DNA of 64,000 nt, taken from Nostoc sp. 106C (GTDB lineage: Bacteria > Cyanobacteriota > Cyanobacteriia > Cyanobacteriales > Nostocaceae). A model generated the notes under the pieces. That model had not been told where the DNA came from. It saw only the letters and a list, made by a program, of their open reading frames with translations, and did no database searches. The stretch spans positions 62,001-126,000 of the forward strand of contig NZ_MTAW01000119.1 of the NCBI RefSeq assembly GCF_002154725.1. Reading direction: 5' to 3'. The translations under genes were made by a program, and so were the position numbers. This document shows, in pieces, positions 1-10,000 of this stretch (position 1 is the first letter of the stretch; each line of letters begins with the position of its first letter).

Positions 1-56
1 AAGTAAATTAGCTAATATTTATATAGGTAAAATTAGTATCATTTAAAATATTGACA

Positions 57-159
57 TAAGCTAACCCGCCTTTAAGTTGCATAATCCTTAGCCTCAGAAG
101 GACGCGGCGACGCGGAGAAAGGGAGACTCGGGGATGCAATTTGAATGATTATTAGCTTA
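57..159. repeat. 103-bp MITE-like repeat, copy 1
   Basis: The element is bounded by 8-bp inverted ends TAAGCTAA (57-64) and TTAGCTTA (152-159). An inverted second copy of the same length lies at 25972-26074. The two copies share nearly the whole sequence, including the core GACGCGGCGACGCGGAGAAA. It has no reading frame. It looks like a small non-autonomous dispersed element. The rest of bases 1-306 is AT-rich and shows no gene. Confidence 0.7.
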
Positions 160-306
160 ATAATCAAAGCGACAAATACTTAAAAACATTGTAAAATGTA
201 TAACTCTTATTTAAGAGAAGAAGTCTTTCTGAGGTTTACAAAGAGTTTTCAAAAACGCAGAAAAGACCTTTCGGCATTACTGCTAACCTCACATAAGTAG
301 CTCTGG

Positions 307-543
307 TTGGGTTCAAATGAAACTTCAACCATTGAAAGACTCTATTTAATAGATACTAACAACTTTGGAGACTATCAACACTTTCGAGTAGCAAAATTTA
401 TTAGTTTACCTGTACCAGAAACTGAGGAAATTAATATTGAAGGGCTTGCTTGTACAGATTATTACCTATGGTTTGTAGGTTCCCACAGCTACAAGCGTAA
501 AAAACCTAAATCCAATAATAGCCAAGAATCGGCTGGTAGATGA
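307..543 (+). pseudogene. Remnant of a DUF3616-like protein
   Basis: The 78-residue frame opens directly after a stop (298-300) with only a TTG as start, and closes after residue 78. Its stretch IEGLACTDYYLWFVGSHS followed by KRKKPK resembles the early part of DUF3616-family proteins, which are several hundred residues long. No continuation is visible after 543, so this looks like a fragment of a decayed gene next to a repeat. The family match is from memory and moderate. It might instead be a short unrelated ORF. Confidence 0.45.
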
Positions 544-719
544 TAACACAGTCATAGCCGATGTGTTCAACTTGACTAGTACAAAAAGATAGAGGAGTAG
601 GGGAGAAGTCAAAGGTGAACGAGCGTCGGTACGAGCATCACCCGTTCGACAAAGTCGTTCCCGCAGGGTAGGGAGGAAAAATGACTCTTGACAATTAACT
701 TCCTGATAGTGGAGGTAAT

Positions 720-1124
720 TTAAAGATTGGTGGAAATCGCCTGCACAGGACAGGTGGGGATACACTGTTCACAGACAATACAGCGCGATCGCGTGAATGT
801 CAGCTTGTATGTCTCTGGGTTTAGGGTTAGGGCTTCAGTCGGACAAACCCCAGTACACAAGCCACAGTCGACACACGCCTCTTCATCAATGATAATTTCA
901 CCCAATGTATGAGAAACATTAATATTTTGCGATCGCATCCACTCAATGGCAGCATCTAACTGATCGATGTCTCCTAAAAGTTCGACAACTAGTTTGCCAA
1001 TTTGATTGGGAGCGACTTGGGCACGGATAATATTGGCAGCAACATTGAACTCTTTTGCCAGCCGATAAGTAACTGGCATTTGTATGGCGCGTTTGGGAAA
1101 AGTAAGAGTAACTCGTTTTTTCAC
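720..1124 (-). CDS. NIL-domain ferredoxin, two 4Fe-4S clusters
   Basis: This is a small soluble electron-transfer protein of 134 residues. Residues 1-75 form a NIL domain, the ACT-like fold otherwise found at the C-terminus of methionine ABC ATPases. Residues 80-130 carry two 4Fe-4S motifs, C84-C87-C90-C94 and C115-C118-C121-C125, each of CxxCxxCxxxCP form. NIL-ferredoxin fusions are common in cyanobacteria; a link to sulfur or methionine metabolism is often supposed, but the electron partner is unknown. The gene stands alone and marks the chromosomal side of the accessory island that begins at about 1.2 kb. Confidence 0.88.
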   Translation of the reverse strand: MKKRVTLTFPKRAIQMPVTYRLAKEFNVAANIIRAQVAPNQIGKLVVELLGDIDQLDAAIEWMRSQNINVSHTLGEIIIDEEACVDCGLCTGVCPTEALTLNPETYKLTFTRSRCIVCEQCIPTCPVQAISTNL

Positions 1125-1238
1125 TGATTTCGCAGAGACTTTATCTCTGTTCTAACGTATCTTTATTTCTGTCGCGCTGTAGTGAGTCGCATTTTTTATC
1201 CCCTTGCCCCTGCTCATCTCCCTTATCCCCAATCCCCG

Positions 1239-1472
1239 TTAAACTGAATCCCCACTCGGTTCTACCGCAGTGAAGTCAAGGTAGTAATCTGTACCTACCT
1301 TAAAAAAGTCTTGGGCATCAGGATTAGTGATGCACATTTCTAATTTGCCATTTGGTGTGGCTCTCCAAAATCTTGTACTTTCATTGGGTCCCCTGGATAC
1401 TGCCATGAGAGTAACTGAAGTGCTACCGCTAGAATGCTTGGTTACGCTTTCTACATAAAATTTGGCTCGCAT
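1239..1472 (-). CDS. Hypothetical 77-aa island protein
   Basis: This small protein begins MRAKFYVESV and is rich in beta-forming residues with no membrane segment or cysteine cluster. I do not recognise a named family. It is the most downstream member of the minus-strand run reaching back to 7972, in which genes are spaced by a few to about 100 bases. An ATG start with AGGAGA a few bases upstream (minus strand, about 1479-1484) supports the start. It probably belongs with the fibre-like proteins of the island, but no function can be assigned. Confidence 0.6.
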   Translation of the reverse strand: MRAKFYVESVTKHSSGSTSVTLMAVSRGPNESTRFWRATPNGKLEMCITNPDAQDFFKVGTDYYLDFTAVEPSGDSV

Positions 1473-1522
1473 TATGAGTTCTCCTAACAGAAAATTTTTA
1501 TACAGTAGGAATTTCCAACAAT

Positions 1523-1720
1523 TTATACTTGCTTGGTCTGCCCGTCCAGGTGTTTCTCAATCCTGGTTACACGAAACACAATAATTTCAAGCTGACCTGA
1601 CGTGCGCTCACGATGCGTAGCAGCTTCAGCCGCATCTTTTTTCATTTCTCCAGTTGCCTTAAAGAAAAATGTGATTGCTGCCAAAAATAAACCAGCAGCG
1701 GCAACATCAATACCAATCAT
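1523..1720 (-). CDS. Small single-span membrane protein
   Basis: The 65-residue product has one hydrophobic helix at residues 5-20 (VAAAGLFLAAITFFF) followed by a charged, probably coiled-coil tail. The upstream GGAGTCCTCC on the minus strand is a plausible ribosome binding site. Its shape resembles small phage or mobile-element membrane proteins such as holin accessory proteins, but size and one helix alone do not establish that. It sits in the minus-strand fibre-like gene run. The opposite strand is also open here and is treated as a shadow. Confidence 0.5.
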   Translation of the reverse strand: MIGIDVAAAGLFLAAITFFFKATGEMKKDAAEAATHRERTSGQLEIIVFRVTRIEKHLDGQTKQV

Positions 1721-1763
1721 GGAGGACTCCTTAGAACATCAAATTAAATCTTTTGTAGGATTG

Positions 1764-2462
1764 TTACGAGAAGCTTATATCACCATATAATTCCAATCCA
1801 CCAATACAAAAATAGTATTGAGAGCTTGCATTTATACCGACTTGCTGAAACCTAAAATATCTATATGCGGTGCTAGAATTCACGTCCTCATGGTCCCAAG
1901 TGTTTTGAATTAAAGCAGCGCCATTTCTATCTTGTAATGTTGTCCACATAGTTTGGTCATTGGAACCTTTTACGAGCCAATGGAACGGGTGATTATCTGA
2001 CCAATTCCTACCTAGGACTGTGTAATCTTTTAGCTTCAGCCTGGCTGTTTTTAGGTCGATATCAATGTACCCATCGGGTACATTATTCGTAGCTATCTGG
2101 TCTGTCGGGTGCCTGTCTACAACTCTTGACTCCATTATCGTTGTGTCAAAACCAGCAAGCTTGGAACTCATTGATATTTCAAGAGCACCGGAGTTGTGCG
2201 GATTTATCCATCCCTGAGTTCCTTTACTTGTTCCCAGGTAATAAAAAACGCCGTTTGTATCACCATCTGAAACATAGCTCAAGGTATGCTCTTGTACTGG
2301 TACTACATAAAGTTGGGAGATTGAAATATCAGGTTTTACTAGCCAGCTTTCCTTACCGGTAATTTGCTTAATTTGATAGGCAAGGAGATTAATAGCTTTA
2401 ATGATGTTTGTAGGGTTGGGTAGATTGTTAGGGTCTAAATCATCATTGACTGTATACGGCAT
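1764..2462 (-). CDS. Putative fibre/adhesion protein with discoidin-like region
   Basis: The product has 232 residues and no signal peptide. The C-terminal two thirds, roughly residues 90-228, contain features recalling F5/8 type C (discoidin) modules: a stretch on deviation from expected position (RNWSDNHPFHWLVKGSND), then W and L positions, and a terminal YRYFRFQQVG with IGGLELYG. Such modules bind sugars or surfaces. The stop codon abuts the next gene region and the start follows directly after the upstream gene at 2463, which indicates co-transcription. The discoidin call is by pattern only. Confidence 0.55.
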   Translation of the reverse strand: MPYTVNDDLDPNNLPNPTNIIKAINLLAYQIKQITGKESWLVKPDISISQLYVVPVQEHTLSYVSDGDTNGVFYYLGTSKGTQGWINPHNSGALEISMSSKLAGFDTTIMESRVVDRHPTDQIATNNVPDGYIDIDLKTARLKLKDYTVLGRNWSDNHPFHWLVKGSNDQTMWTTLQDRNGAALIQNTWDHEDVNSSTAYRYFRFQQVGINASSQYYFCIGGLELYGDISFS

Positions 2463-2960
2463 TTAACCCCCCAACACATCATTAATAGAATCGATCTTCC
2501 CTTCAATCCTGGGTAAATCTACAGTCTTAATTTGGTTGATCAAATCTTCTGTAGTATCACTTTCAGTTCCAATGTACTGCCAAAGTACGAGCGATACTTG
2601 TTTAAACCATTTTGGAATAGCAACTTCTACAGAATAATTAGTGGTAAGTTTTGGCAGAATGAGTAAAGTTAAATGGTTGAGATAAAGCTTATATTTTTGG
2701 ATTGCTGCTGAATCAGGTAATCCGCCAACAGTTAACCCTAGTGCAACTTTTTGAGAAAGTAACCCGCCAAAATTCCAGCTACTTTTGGCATTAGTAGAAG
2801 TAATAGAAAGAGCGATTATATGGGATTCAATCAAAATGGGAACAGTGATAGGGGGAATGGGCACAAATAAAGCACTATTTGCACCCACCGCATCAACTGA
2901 CGTGAAATAAAGCTGTTCCCAATTAGCTGAATTACCCAGATCCAAAACTGGGTTACTCAT
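2463..2960 (-). CDS. Hypothetical island protein, 165 aa
   Basis: I recognise no family. The product is soluble, with no signal peptide; residues 25-120 are rich in hydrophobic beta-type stretches, and the C-terminus (EDLINQIKTVDLPRIEGK) looks helical and could oligomerise. It ends exactly where the discoidin-like gene starts (2462) and begins two bases after the next gene upstream ends (2963), so the three are almost certainly one transcript. A structural or fibre-associated role is inferred from position only. Confidence 0.55.
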   Translation of the reverse strand: MSNPVLDLGNSANWEQLYFTSVDAVGANSALFVPIPPITVPILIESHIIALSITSTNAKSSWNFGGLLSQKVALGLTVGGLPDSAAIQKYKLYLNHLTLLILPKLTTNYSVEVAIPKWFKQVSLVLWQYIGTESDTTEDLINQIKTVDLPRIEGKIDSINDVLGG

Positions 2961-2962
2961 AT

Positions 2963-3382
2963 TTAGTCAACAATTGCTGTTCTGGTTTCGATAACAGCGC
3001 CGACTGGCTTACCGTTGAATTTACCAGCGCCTTTCCAAGTCAGACCAACAATGCCACCGTCAGCAGTTTTGTTTTCAATTGTGGCCGCTTTAGTTCCGGC
3101 ATATCGTACACGTTTCGTTGCTAGAACTTTTTTGCTGTCAGAATCGATGAGTTCAACTTCTGCTGTTCTTAAAATGCCGTGTAAAAGCAAGTCGCCCACA
3201 TCTGTGAGAACAACTTGATTAGCATGAGTTGCGGTTACATCAGTAATGCCTGTGGCTGTCTTCCAAGTAGCATCTTCGTAAAGAGATTTAGCACCACGAA
3301 AATAAAAAGTGAAAGGCTTTTCAGTTCCATCAGTTGCCAATTGACTACCAGTAACCGCTAGTATTGCGTAAAGTCCTGCCAT
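2963..3382 (-). CDS. Hypothetical island protein, beta-rich, 139 aa
   Basis: The product starts MAGLYAILAVTGS and alternates short beta-type segments with glycine turns, as in small Ig-like or tail-associated proteins. Residues 84-110 (VLATKRVRYAGTKAATIENK) have no recognised motif. There is no cysteine or membrane helix. It is tightly packed with the downstream gene, separated by two bases. No function is assigned. Confidence 0.55.
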   Translation of the reverse strand: MAGLYAILAVTGSQLATDGTEKPFTFYFRGAKSLYEDATWKTATGITDVTATHANQVVLTDVGDLLLHGILRTAEVELIDSDSKKVLATKRVRYAGTKAATIENKTADGGIVGLTWKGAGKFNGKPVGAVIETRTAIVD

Positions 3383-3447
3383 ATATTGTTTCGATTATTC
3401 CTGATATTGTTCTTGATATTTATTGGAGATAATTACGACGTTATTTG

Positions 3448-3789
3448 TTAGATGAAATTACGGTGAGTTCTAACACTTGCAGACTTAACGTAAAGGCTAG
3501 CAATCTGTTTACCAATCATGTTTTTGAATGGTTTAGTAGATGGGCACATTACTATTTTTCGCTTTGTAATCTTGCCATTGGCTGTCGTTGCAAGTCCCAC
3601 ACTAATCTTGTGTGCTAGTCCATTTTTTTCTAGTTCAGCAATTGAAGTTTGTCGCAAAGATGCGGGAGGTGTGGCGGGCATGTCTTGAAGACCTACCATA
3701 TCTTTGATGCCTTCATATATATTGCTATCAAGGTGCAAAGCGTAATTGATAGAGTCTATTACTAGTAAATAAGATTTCAGATTAGCCAT
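3448..3789 (-). CDS. Hypothetical island protein, 113 aa
   Basis: The frame is open further upstream to 3834, but the methionine at 3789 (MANLKSYLLVIDSINYALHL) gives a cleaner N-terminus. The C-terminal half is basic, with a KITKRKIVMC stretch and a tail containing KSASVRTHRNF, which suggests contact with nucleic acid or an acidic partner. No family is recognised. A hairpin at 3850-3868 separates it from the collagen-like gene upstream on the same strand, so the two may have different transcript levels. Confidence 0.45.
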   Translation of the reverse strand: MANLKSYLLVIDSINYALHLDSNIYEGIKDMVGLQDMPATPPASLRQTSIAELEKNGLAHKISVGLATTANGKITKRKIVMCPSTKPFKNMIGKQIASLYVKSASVRTHRNFI

Positions 3790-3849
3790 ATGAGAAGTAT
3801 GTTTGAGGCTTTTCATCAAAGATAGCCTCGTCATCGACTCTCAAACGAA

Positions 3850-3868
3850 CGGAGCGCTTAAGGCTCCG
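3850..3868 (-). terminator. Hairpin after the collagen-like gene
   Basis: CGGAGC (3850-3855) and GCTCCG (3863-3868) form a perfect 6-bp stem with a 7-base loop, 27 bases beyond the stop of the collagen-like gene on the minus strand. No clear T-run follows, so it may be a weak or processing hairpin rather than a classical terminator. Confidence 0.35.
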
Positions 3869-3894
3869 TAGCAACGTATGCTCAACGAGAGCCG

Positions 3895-6147
<2,253 letters not shown>

Positions 6148-6723
6148 TTATGAATTTAATTGATTAGTTAAACTTTTAATTTTTGCTTCGTTTATGCAGC
6201 AGTAACCGGGATAACTTGGGCAATCAATCTTACAGTATCCATTAGGGCAATCATCATCACATGAAACGCTAAAATCACATTTATCTACATTGATGCTGTA
6301 AAGAACATTACCTAGCGAATCTGTGACAATTAATCCGCTTTGTAAATTTGCCGTAAAAGTATTTGATGTGATAGTGATAGCACCACAGTTAAAAGAAACG
6401 ATTGAACTTATCTGTCTTTCGCTACCGTCAGGACATTTACCCCATAGCTCGTATCTATTACCGTCATACGTGCCACTAGCTTGAGGAATCGCTTTAAAAA
6501 ATAGCGTTTCATCTCTAAAACTACTAAAAGATTCACCAGTGTTATTAATACAATTTGTACTAGGATTAGCACCGTAATATGTGATAGTCCTTGTACCCGA
6601 TTGTCCACAAACACCATTAGCACTACAGCTAATATTGAATGGAATTGTTGTTATTTCTATTTCCTGAGTAGTGTTATTTGCCTTAACAGTAATTTTGCCT
6701 TTTTTGGCATTTTGACAAAACAT
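6148..6723 (-). CDS. Cysteine-rich hypothetical protein, 191 aa
   Basis: I do not recognise the family. The product holds 13 cysteines; seven are packed in residues 148-176, where CDFSVSCDDDC is followed by CKIDC and a CC pair. There is no signal peptide, so the cysteines are more likely metal ligands, or disulfides formed after release from the cell. It lies three bases upstream of the collagen-like gene and is in the same transcript. An accessory or tip protein of a fibre is a reasonable guess, but only from context. Confidence 0.55.
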   Translation of the reverse strand: MFCQNAKKGKITVKANNTTQEIEITTIPFNISCSANGVCGQSGTRTITYYGANPSTNCINNTGESFSSFRDETLFFKAIPQASGTYDGNRYELWGKCPDGSERQISSIVSFNCGAITITSNTFTANLQSGLIVTDSLGNVLYSINVDKCDFSVSCDDDCPNGYCKIDCPSYPGYCCINEAKIKSLTNQLNS

Positions 6724-6729
6724 AATTAA

Positions 6730-7314
6730 TTATGAAAACTTTAATAAATCAGCAATCAGATAAATTTCATTCACACCAAAACTGACTGCATCGCCTAAGT
6801 TTGGTGATTGAATATTTGTACCTGATACCCTGTATTGAATTTGCAGATTTTTACTAGAACCGATTGTGAAACAACCACTTAAAAAATTAATTGAATCAAA
6901 GGAAGAATTGAACCCCCATGCACTTAAACCAAGTAGTATTGTTGTGTTGTCGGTAGTGTTCTGTAATCTTAGTTTTGTGGCGTTTCCTAGATAAAAAGCG
7001 GCTTTGCAATCCAACCAGTAAGTACCAGCCGGAAGCACAAAAGTATTACTAGAAAGAGTTACTTGGGAGGTTTGGTCTGTTGCGACTGTATTAACAGTCC
7101 TTGGTTGCCAAGAGCCGGAAGTAAAACTACCGCCAGCCGTACCACTGGTTCTAGAATCTAGAAGTTGAATGTATTTTAGATTTGTTCCAGTTGGGACAAG
7201 ACTTAATATTGAACTGATTGGGGCTGATTCATAGGAATTATCAGATGAATCTTGGAGCAGCAATAAATCTGAACCTACCGGAGAACTTTTAAGGGGATAA
7301 TCCTTAATTTGCAT
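6730..7314 (-). CDS. Hypothetical fibre-like protein, 194 aa
   Basis: The N-terminus (MQIKDYPLKSSPVGSDLLLLQDSSDN) is of the kind seen at the start of phage baseplate or fibre adaptor proteins, where a short conserved leader is followed by a receptor-binding beta domain. The rest is Ser/Thr/Asn-rich and beta-like, with no cysteine or membrane helix. It overlaps the next upstream gene by 11 bases and ends six bases before the next downstream one. The adaptor resemblance is from memory and uncertain. Confidence 0.55.
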   Translation of the reverse strand: MQIKDYPLKSSPVGSDLLLLQDSSDNSYESAPISSILSLVPTGTNLKYIQLLDSRTSGTAGGSFTSGSWQPRTVNTVATDQTSQVTLSSNTFVLPAGTYWLDCKAAFYLGNATKLRLQNTTDNTTILLGLSAWGFNSSFDSINFLSGCFTIGSSKNLQIQYRVSGTNIQSPNLGDAVSFGVNEIYLIADLLKFS

Positions 7315-7642
7315 AAGTCGAGTAGCTATCTAGCAAGAAAGTAAACCGACATTTATTGTTAAAAATTGCTGTCTGCCATTGATGTAAACCAGCTACGTCA
7401 TACAAAACACTGTTGTCATAATCAACGCTCATTTGATTGGGAGAAAGGACAGCGTTTCCAGATGGATCTGTTAAGTAGCCCTCAAAATTTTGAGTAGCTG
7501 TTTTGATAATTGCAGCGAAAATTTCTTCGGCTCGATTGTTGGCATTAGGAGTCAAGCCGACTAACCCAGATTTTTGAATCGTCACTGTGGTTGCAGTTTG
7601 GCTGGCTCCTGTGCCAAATACTTGAGCCAAAGTGAGATTCAT
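7304..7642 (-). CDS. Hypothetical protein with TLAQ-FG N-terminal module (paralogue A)
   Basis: The first 55 residues match the start of the protein encoded immediately upstream at 7643-7972: TLAQVFGTGASQTATTVTI here against TLAQIFGANAAQNSTTITI there, then a K-x-x-L and an AEEIFAAII or AESILAAIV helix. The C-terminal halves differ. I know no functional name. The shared N-terminal module with different tails suggests a common docking domain carrying different effectors or fibre parts. Confidence 0.6.
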   Translation of the reverse strand: MNLTLAQVFGTGASQTATTVTIQKSGLVGLTPNANNRAEEIFAAIIKTATQNFEGYLTDPSGNAVLSPNQMSVDYDNSVLYDVAGLHQWQTAIFNNKCRFTFLLDSYSTYAN

Positions 7643-7972
7643 TTAGTAGTCGCCAGGGTTGAATGTTGAACCAGAATCAGTCTTGTCAAAGGTGATAATT
7701 TTGGTTTTTCGGCGGTAAGTCACACTTGAACGAGTTGTTAGTGAATCGTTGCTATCGCTGATCGTTACTGATTGGTCTGTATTAGATGCTTGATTTGTGC
7801 TGGTTAGTGTTGGTTGGGCAAATGCAACGATGGCAGCAAGGATACTTTCAGCCGTGTTACTGCTTGAGGCAACAAATCCAGTACTAGTTAAATCTGCTTT
7901 GGCGATTGTGATAGTAGTAGAGTTTTGTGCGGCGTTCGCGCCAAAAATTTGCGCTAAAGTTGGTTCTGCCAT
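7643..7972 (-). CDS. Hypothetical protein with TLAQ-FG N-terminal module (paralogue B)
   Basis: The first 55 residues are paralogous to the downstream gene at 7304-7642. Residues 60-109 contain DQSVTISDSNDSL and a basic YRRKTKIITF segment. It is the first gene of the minus-strand run and begins about 215 bases from the divergent recombinase gene, so the promoter of the run should lie in 7973-8188. Its stop is one base from the start of paralogue A, which implies tight co-translation. No function is assigned. Confidence 0.6.
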   Translation of the reverse strand: MAEPTLAQIFGANAAQNSTTITIAKADLTSTGFVASSSNTAESILAAIVAFAQPTLTSTNQASNTDQSVTISDSNDSLTTRSSVTYRRKTKIITFDKTDSGSTFNPGDY

Positions 7973-8133
7973 AAAAGCTGATTTTTATTGAAGTGAATAA
8001 ATCAGTTTTATGAGTGATTCAAAGTTATGTAAATATTCCAGTTTTATGTAGAAGTGGCATATTCACCGATGGCGTGTAACTATTGTCAGCACTAGGATTG
8101 AGCAAATATTTACTAATAGTGAATATTAACAAA

Positions 8134-8170
8134 ATTCCGCTTTCACCTGTTCTTAAGGTAAAAGCGGAAT
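8134..8170. other. Long inverted repeat ahead of the recombinase gene
   Basis: ATTCCGCTTT (8134-8143) and AAAGCGGAAT (8161-8170) are a perfect 10-bp inverted repeat, extended by ACC/GGT after one mismatch. It lies 18 bases before the recombinase start and between two divergent transcription units. It could be a recombinase binding or attachment site, an operator, or a bidirectional terminator. The sequence alone does not decide. Confidence 0.5.
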
Positions 8171-8188
8171 ACGCGAAATTCAATTCTT

Positions 8189-8770
8189 ATGCCCAAGATT
8201 AACAGGAAAGGGAAAGCTGCTGTAATTACAGACAGTGAATATTCAAAAATTCGTCGCCAAATTAAAACTGATAAGTATAAATTACTTTGGGACTTGGCAT
8301 GGTACACGGGTGAGCGCTGGGGGGCGCTGATTCAGCTGAAGGTGAGTGATGTGTACCAGAAGAATGGCCGTCCCAAGGAGATGCTGATTTTTCGTGGCAT
8401 CATTCGCAAGCACCGACCAGATGGTAGTGCGGACAATGTAGAAATTCCAGTTCATGAGGTGTTGCGCGAATCGCTCTCTAGGTTTGAACCAGGCGAAAGC
8501 GAATGGCTTTTTCCTTCGCGCTGCGGGACTAAACCAATCACCTGGCGAAATGCCTACGATATTCTCCAAAGAGCTACTGAAGGGGCCGGACTCGGTTCAA
8601 AGGGAATTTCTACGCACACGCCCCGCCGGAGTCTGGTAAACAGACTTCGTAAAAAAGGCACTAAAACTGAAGTGATTCGCAAAATCACCGGACACCGTGA
8701 CAACAAAGGACTTGATCCTTATATAGATGTTGAAATTGATGAGGTCAAAGGGGCGATCGCAACTCTTTAA
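8189..8770 (+). CDS. Tyrosine recombinase, catalytic core only (193 aa)
   Basis: This site-specific recombinase carries the tyrosine-family catalytic set: R43 in TGERWGAL, a candidate lysine near residue 74, H143-x-x-R146 in HTPRRS, H169 in GHRD and nucleophile Y178. It cuts and rejoins DNA through a 3' phosphotyrosine. Integrases of this family usually have 300 or more residues, with an N-terminal core-binding domain; here the protein begins almost at the catalytic domain. Upstream in-frame sequence does not supply the missing domain. Such short forms occur in cyanobacterial mobile elements. It is the likely mobility gene of the island. Confidence 0.88.
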   Translation: MPKINRKGKAAVITDSEYSKIRRQIKTDKYKLLWDLAWYTGERWGALIQLKVSDVYQKNGRPKEMLIFRGIIRKHRPDGSADNVEIPVHEVLRESLSRFEPGESEWLFPSRCGTKPITWRNAYDILQRATEGAGLGSKGISTHTPRRSLVNRLRKKGTKTEVIRKITGHRDNKGLDPYIDVEIDEVKGAIATL

Positions 8771-8842
8771 ATAAACTTCATCTAAACTGTACTGATTTAT
8801 ACACGAATAACTGTTATTTAAACAGAAAAAACTAGCAACTTT

Positions 8843-9007
8843 ATGAACCAGACACTTGCAGCTGAAGTGATTATCTTCGCACCCAAGGTACTCAACGGAC
8901 GGATTACAGACTTAGAAACTATTAAGACTGAGCTACAACGGATTTTAGGCATTGCCTACGATGTGGCTGCTGATAGCCTGCAACCCAGTCTCAGAATTGA
9001 CCCCTAA
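8843..9007 (+). CDS. Small hypothetical protein, 54 aa
   Basis: The ATG at 8843 opens a 54-codon frame beginning MNQTLAAEVIIFAPKVL and closing at TAA 9005-9007. The sequence reads like a real helical protein (GRITDLETIKTELQRILGIA). A perfect inverted repeat, CCCCTAAA (9001-9008) with TTTAGGGG (9011-9018), overlaps the stop and could end the transcript. The gene is 72 bases after the recombinase on the same strand. No family is recognised. Confidence 0.5.
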   Translation: MNQTLAAEVIIFAPKVLNGRITDLETIKTELQRILGIAYDVAADSLQPSLRIDP

Positions 9008-9126
9008 AAATTTAGGGGTTATCGTGTAGTCGGTAGATGCACCCTGGTGTAAACCGCGATCGCTGCTGTGGATTTTGGCGATCGCTTTTACTGGGTTCAT
9101 TAACTGCATTAGAGGAAAGATTTACA

Positions 9127-9157
9127 ATATCTCCCGGCGCGTGGGGGATATTTTTTT
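9127..9157 (+). terminator. Terminator-like palindrome, copy 1
   Basis: ATATCTCCC (9127-9135) pairs with GGGGGATAT (9143-9151), with one G-U pair and a 7-base loop, and runs into seven T residues. This is a good factor-independent terminator for the plus strand. A near-identical copy at 10137-10167 lies inside a coding sequence. Confidence 0.65.
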
Positions 9158-9231
9158 GCTTAAACAAAGAAAGCATCTAGATTTTACCTAGATGCCAACA
9201 AGTGAGTTCTTGAATGGAAATATTTTAAAAA

Positions 9232-9498
9232 CTAAACTGCTGCTGGTTCGGTTGGGATGAGAATACCAGACAGTTGAGTAAGCTTATCGTGCAGTGAGGT
9301 GAGTTCGGCTGTATCTGCACTGACAAGAGCATTAGCTGTGGTAAGTTGCGCTTGTAAATCAGTTATTTGCTGGTCTTTTTGGACAAGTTGCTCGTCTTTT
9401 GCAGCTAACTGTTGCTTGTAGCTGTTTTCTCGCTCTACGGCAGCCAAGATGAAAGCTACAGCTGCATCGAACAGAGCGTTGATTGCGGTGAAGTCCAT
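9232..9498 (-). CDS. Small coiled-coil protein, 88 aa
   Basis: Residues 5-20 form an amphipathic or weakly hydrophobic helix (INALFDAAVAFILAAVE). Residues 22-75 are a continuous heptad-rich coiled coil (KDEQLVQKDQQITDLQAQL). There is no catalytic motif. Such short helical proteins occur beside phage or plasmid genes as scaffolds or antirepressors, but I cannot name this one. The gene stands alone and faces the plus-strand small gene. Confidence 0.55.
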   Translation of the reverse strand: MDFTAINALFDAAVAFILAAVERENSYKQQLAAKDEQLVQKDQQITDLQAQLTTANALVSADTAELTSLHDKLTQLSGILIPTEPAAV

Positions 9499-9685
9499 TT
9501 TTTTTACATCAGGTAGTTGAACTTCACATTTTTAGCATGGGCTTCTAAAAAAGGCGATCGCGTTTTTCATCAGACACTATTGGCATTAGCTAGCAATAAA
9601 AAATTTGCGTTTAAGCACTTTGCTAACAAAAAATCAATACTTTGACCGCTGTTGATGGGCCTCAAAAACGGCGATCGCCCAGCTT

Positions 9686-9895
9686 CTACTTATTGAGAAT
9701 GCTTGACACTAGGGATGATGTGATCTGAGTTTCTAAAACTGTGCAATTGATTTTGAGTTTAATGTTGCTTTGGATTTGAGCCAAAACTGCAACTTTGTAT
9801 TTAGGAATGTTCTGATATGGCAGGAGTTCAACTACCGTGCCCCATCTGCTATTACAAATACAAACTTGATCGCCAACTGAATAATAGTGTTCCAT
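9686..9895 (-). CDS. Hypothetical protein, 69 aa
   Basis: I chose the methionine at 9895 (MEHYYSVGDQVCICNSRWGT). The frame is open to 9952, but that extension is encoded by a CCTTGTC-type heptamer repeat at about 9902-9921 and is unlikely to be coding. The product resembles a small SH3-like barrel, with VGDQV followed by GTVVELLP and KYKVAVLAQ. Function is unknown. Confidence 0.5.
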   Translation of the reverse strand: MEHYYSVGDQVCICNSRWGTVVELLPYQNIPKYKVAVLAQIQSNIKLKINCTVLETQITSSLVSSILNK

Positions 9896-10000
9896 TGGGG
9901 CATAGGGGGACAAGGGGACAGGGAATATTGATGTCTTATTGCCAATTGGCAATAAACATCATGGTAAATTGCCGTGTAACACGGCATTTGAGGCGATAGC

